DNA from: Saprospiraceae bacterium
GTDB taxonomy: Bacteria; Bacteroidota; Bacteroidia; Chitinophagales; Saprospiraceae
Length of the DNA stretch: 34,698 nt
Assembly (NCBI GenBank): GCA_017987975.1
Contig: JAGNSQ010000022.1
Span: 1-34,698, forward strand
Direction: 5' to 3'
The notes beneath the pieces were generated by a model. That model worked only from the letters and a program-made list of their open reading frames with translations, was not told where the DNA came from and made no database searches. Below are positions 32,279 through 34,698 of this stretch, piece by piece. The translations under genes and the position numbers were made by a program. Each line of letters begins with the position of its first letter. The first letter of the stretch is position 1.

Positions 32279-32303
32279 CGCCTTATACAGCTAAACTATT
32301 TGC

Positions 32304-34073
32304 ATGAAAGAATTTTTGAGAAGTATGCTAGGGTCCTGTTTGGGCGTATTGGTAGCCATACTTTTGATCGTAATTGTATTATTTGGTGTTGGTGCCGCTA
32401 TGTCGGCCGGAGGTAAAACCAACAAAACGGCAGAAAAAGGAGTGCTTAAATTGACCTTAAATGCCGCGATTCCAGAAAAGACGGACAACGTAGAAACCAG
32501 CTTTGGCGATACACCGGGCAGCACACTGGGCTTAAGACATATGGTGCGATTGCTTGAAAATGCCGCCAAAGATGACAACATTAAAGGAGTAGTGATCCAG
32601 GCCAGTTCCGTTCAGACAGGGCAGGCTACACTTTTACAGCTTCGCAATGCGATTGCTTCCTTTAAAGAAAGTGGGAAATTTGTTTACGCCTATGCTGACA
32701 GCTACTCGCAGTCAGCTTATTTTTTGGCTTCAGTGGCAGATTCTGTTTTCCTCAATCCAAATGGCGATGTAGGCCTGCAGGGTTATGGCATGGTTACACC
32801 GTTTTTTAAGGGCAGCCTTGAGAAGCTTGGAGTTGACTTTGATATCTTTTATGCCGGCGACTTCAAAAGTGCTACGGAGCCTCTTCGTCGTACAGAAATG
32901 AGTCCGGAAAACAGATTGCAATCCAAGGTTTTTTTAAACGATATGGTAGGACTGATGAAAGCAGAAGTTTCCAAAAGTCGAAAAATTCCAATGTTCGAAT
33001 TGGATAGGATCATGTCAGAACTGGACGGTAGGGATGCTAAGAGAGCCTTACAGAACAAGCTGGTGGATGAAACCATTTATTGGGACGAGTTTGAAGCGAG
33101 GGTAAGAAATAAGGTAAAACTGGATGATGAAGAAAAGATCAATTATCTGAGTCTTGATGATTACAATTTGCTTTCTGAAATGACAGAAGAAGGCAAGTAC
33201 ACCCAAAAAGTAGCCGTAGTATATGCAGAAGGAGACGTAGTGTATAATATGTCGGGTAAGGGCATGATTGATAACAACAAGTACCTTAAGATCTTTGACA
33301 AAATCAGAAAGGATAAAAATATAAAGGCGGTTGTATTGCGAGTAAACAGTGGGGGAGGATCTGCACTTACCTCAGACATTATTTGGAGGGAAGTTGAGTT
33401 GCTGAAAGCGAAGGGTATTCCGGTTATTGCTTCATTTGGCGATTACGCTGCCTCTGGTGGTTACTATATTGCAGCTGGAGCCGATTCTATATTTGCATCG
33501 CCCAATACGCTGACAGGATCGATAGGTGTATTTTCAATGTTGCCCAATTTCAAAAAGTTGAGCAATGACAAGTTGGGCATAACCTTTGACAGTGTAAAAA
33601 CCCATGCAATGTCTGTTAATTTAAGCACCGTATATGCTATGTCCGACAAAGAAAAGGCTTATATCACAGAATCTACCAACGACATCTACCAGCAGTTTTT
33701 GGACCGGGTGGCTAAAGGTCGCGGAATGGCGGTAGACAGCGTGCATAAATATGCACAGGGTAGGGTATGGACCGGGAGAGCAGCCAAGGAGATCGGTTTG
33801 GTGGATGAAATAGGTTATTTACAGGAAGCCATCAATGCAGCGGCTAAAAAGGCCAAAATTTCGGATTTTAAGGTAGTGGAATATCCAAGGATTGAAAAAT
33901 CTATGTTAGAACAATTGGTTGAAAGTTGGGCCAAGCAGCAGGCTGAAGAGGGCGAAAATGCCCATATGAATGCTGAAATGCGTTGGTTATTAAGACTTTA
34001 TAAAGAAAACAAAGCAGTATGGCAAGCTGAAGGTGTCCAAGCCAGAATGATGCTGGATATAAAATTTGATTAA
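32304..34073 (+). CDS. sppA: Signal peptide peptidase SppA, 67K type
   Basis: SppA is an inner-membrane serine protease that degrades leftover signal peptides on the periplasmic side. The 589-residue length fits the long, duplicated E. coli-like form rather than the short archaeal or Bacillus form. One N-terminal membrane anchor is visible (GSCLGVLVAILLIVIVLFGVG). The catalytic Lys is in YAGDFKSATEPLRR in the N-terminal repeat and the catalytic Ser in YAASGGYYIA in the C-terminal repeat, preceded by RVNSGGGSAL, so the Ser-Lys dyad is intact. C-terminal landmarks are SIGVFSMLPNF and RVWTGRAAKEIGLVDEIG. It may be transcribed alone from 32271. Confidence 0.95.
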   Translation: MKEFLRSMLGSCLGVLVAILLIVIVLFGVGAAMSAGGKTNKTAEKGVLKLTLNAAIPEKTDNVETSFGDTPGSTLGLRHMVRLLENAAKDDNIKGVVIQASSVQTGQATLLQLRNAIASFKESGKFVYAYADSYSQSAYFLASVADSVFLNPNGDVGLQGYGMVTPFFKGSLEKLGVDFDIFYAGDFKSATEPLRRTEMSPENRLQSKVFLNDMVGLMKAEVSKSRKIPMFELDRIMSELDGRDAKRALQNKLVDETIYWDEFEARVRNKVKLDDEEKINYLSLDDYNLLSEMTEEGKYTQKVAVVYAEGDVVYNMSGKGMIDNNKYLKIFDKIRKDKNIKAVVLRVNSGGGSALTSDIIWREVELLKAKGIPVIASFGDYAASGGYYIAAGADSIFASPNTLTGSIGVFSMLPNFKKLSNDKLGITFDSVKTHAMSVNLSTVYAMSDKEKAYITESTNDIYQQFLDRVAKGRGMAVDSVHKYAQGRVWTGRAAKEIGLVDEIGYLQEAINAAAKKAKISDFKVVEYPRIEKSMLEQLVESWAKQQAEEGENAHMNAEMRWLLRLYKENKAVWQAEGVQARMMLDIKFD

Positions 34074-34086
34074 AATGAAAAAAATA

Positions 34087-34116
34087 TTTGCAGAAATAAA
34101 AAATGTTGTATATTTG
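34087..34116 (+). promoter_or_regulatory. Complete Bacteroidota promoter (TTTG-18-TATATTTG) with no gene behind it
   Basis: TTTG at 34087-34090 and TATATTTG at 34109-34116 are separated by 18 bases, the best -33/-7 pair in the window. Transcription should start around 34121. No credible ORF follows before the terminator at 34157. Confidence 0.65.
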
Positions 34117-34120
34117 CAGC

Positions 34121-34189
34121 AGAGATAGTACTTTAATTTTTCATAGCGTTCGGGTGGCCTCGGAGAATTCTTATCTCCGGGGCTTTTTT
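34121..34189 (+). ncRNA. Candidate small RNA of about 65-70 nt
   Basis: A strong promoter at 34087-34116 and a strong intrinsic terminator at 34157-34189 enclose about 70 bases without a plausible gene. The 36-codon frame from 34103 overlaps both the promoter and the terminator, so it is rejected. The predicted RNA would have a single-stranded 5' part (roughly 34121-34156, U-rich in the middle) followed by a GC-rich stem. No known RNA family is recognised. It may instead be the terminator of sppA with a coincidental promoter in front, but the match to consensus and spacing makes an independent RNA more likely. Confidence 0.45.
34157..34189 (+). terminator. Strong intrinsic terminator
   Basis: GCCTCGGAGA (34157-34166) pairs with TCTCCGGGGC (34174-34183) over 10 bp with one G-T pair and a 7-base loop, followed by six T. 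It can end both sppA transcripts and the short RNA from 34121. Confidence 0.88.
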
Positions 34190-34238
34190 CTTTCTCAGAT
34201 TTCCATTTTTTAATTTATTGTTCAAGGAAAATTTTTTA

Positions 34239-34515
34239 CCGCTGTCCGCTTACGGCTGTCCGCTCACGGCTGTCCGCTGTCCGCTTACGGCTAACCGCTG
34301 ACCGCTCACGGCTAACCGCTTACATCTGTCCGCTGTCCGTTAGCAAGTGTCCGTTAGCGGATTGCCGTTAGCAAGTGCCGGTGAGCGGATTTCCGTTAGC
34401 GGATGGCCGTTGCAAGTGCCGGTGAGCGGATGTCCGTTAGCGGATGGCCGTTGCAAGAGCCGGTGAGCTGTTGACCGTTAGCGGATGGCCGTTGTAAGTG
34501 CCGGTGAGCGGTTCC
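34239..34515. repeat. Heptad array 2: CCGCTTA/CGGCTGT units switching to CCGTTAG/CGGATGG units
   Basis: This is about 39 seven-base units in near-perfect phase. The first part (34239-34336) uses CCGCTGT, CCGCTTA, CGGCTGT, CGGCTAA and CCGCTCA. From 34337 it switches to CCGTTAG, CGGATGG, CGGTGAG and CAAGTGC, many of which are reverse complements of the first set (TTAGCGG versus CCGCTAA). Three units are shortened to CCGTTG. A composite of three to six units is itself repeated at about 41-base intervals (34393, 34434, 34475). Units resume at 34549-34566 beyond the hairpin block. Confidence 0.88.
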
Positions 34516-34550
34516 CTACAATGACATCGTCATTATAGGGCCAAGTGGCC
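34514..34550. repeat. Hairpin block within heptad array 2
   Basis: AATGAC (34520-34525) and GTCATT (34529-34534) form a perfect 6-bp stem with a 3-nt loop ATC. It is extended across one mismatch by CCCTA (34514-34518) pairing with TAGGG (34536-34540). GGCC (34539-34542) and GGCC (34547-34550) form a second hairpin with loop AAGT. Confidence 0.8.
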
Positions 34551-34576
34551 GTTAGCGGTTTACGGGCAACACTCCA

Positions 34577-34698
34577 TTATTTTACAATGAGAATTTTAGT
34601 GACAATTACATCTTTGACGGTGGGATCATTTTCATTGGCAGCAAAAACCAAATAGACACCCGTGTCTACCCTGGAGCCTGTATAATCATTACCATCCC
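34577..34698 (-). CDS. C-terminal fragment of a T9SS-associated secreted or surface protein (5' part outside window)
   Basis: On the minus strand a frame is open from the window edge to a TAA at 34577-34579, giving 39 visible residues that include DGNDYTGSRVDTGVYLVF and end VTKILIVK. The pattern D-G-x-x, R-V-x-T-G-V-Y-L-V-F-A and a final T-K-I-L-I-V-K is that of a type IX C-terminal beta-sandwich domain. A PorZ-type propeller protein, whose C-terminus ends in a similar way, is one candidate. The fragment is too short to choose. The gene is convergent with sppA and separated from it by the small-RNA candidate and heptad array 2. Confidence 0.6.
   Translation of the reverse strand, partial: DGNDYTGSRVDTGVYLVFAANENDPTVKDVIVTKILIVK

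Noticed and set aside
34103..34213. 36-codon ORF starting at ATG 34103
   Set aside because: It spans the -7 promoter box and the terminator stem, so it could not be translated from its own transcript. No homology is apparent.

Overview
The window looks like a chromosomal segment of a Bacteroidota bacterium, most likely from the Saprospiria/Chitinophagia side of the phylum (lineage is inferred). Three things point there. Proteins carry type IX secretion (T9SS) C-terminal domains of type A (8819-10432) and of the gliding-motility CHU_C type (24931-27216), and a further C-terminal fragment lies at the right edge. Families typical of the phylum are present: DUF4249 lipoprotein, putative porin, carboxypeptidase-regulatory-domain TonB receptor, DUF3089, and a Gly-rich RRM protein. 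Many genes are preceded by the phylum's -7 promoter box TAnnTTTG.

Layout. 1-2168 (+): end of mltG, a CWC/DUF5522 cysteine-rich protein, a BtuF-like binding protein without signal peptide and a GNAT acetyltransferase, closed by a hairpin. 2342-5036 (+): two lipoproteins, DUF4249 and a YtcJ-like amidohydrolase. 5204-8815 (+): RRM/RGG protein, DEAD-box helicase with DbpA-type domain, and aroC. 8819-10432 (-): T9SS cargo. 10589-14118 (+): a tight operon of a small helical protein, an atypical SDR, a putative porin and an unknown protein. 14119-16500: an accessory patch with 7-nt repeat arrays surrounding a four-helix-bundle gene, followed by an AAA/DUF4143 ATPase. 16835-19131 (+): pdhB and rimO. 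19243-21404 (-): a small beta-barrel protein and a double-ATPase ABC protein. 21547-22842 (+): xerC/D-like recombinase and hpf, with a strong terminator. 23101-24857: DUF3089 lipoprotein convergent with a TIGR02206 membrane protein. 24931-30216 (-): CHU_C protein, TonB receptor and a TerB-like protein. 30474-34073 (+): DUF721/DciA-like, YjbR-like, an FAD oxidoreductase and sppA. 34087-34189 is a free-standing promoter-terminator unit that may be a small RNA. 34239-34566 is a second, sequence-unrelated heptad array. The window ends in the C-terminus of a T9SS-related protein on the minus strand.

Most genes are housekeeping: translation and ribosome care (rimO, hpf, DEAD helicase), cell wall and envelope (mltG, sppA, porin, OMPs), aromatic amino acid synthesis (aroC), pyruvate dehydrogenase, and replication or chromosome maintenance (DciA-like, Xer). 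The most unusual content is the pair of unrelated arrays at 14123-15299 and 34239-34566. Both have a 7-nt period, both switch orientation part-way, and both contain blocks of perfect short hairpins with 3-nt loops. One of them encloses a four-helix-bundle gene between blocks in inverted orientation. No rRNA, tRNA, CRISPR array or intact insertion sequence was recognised.
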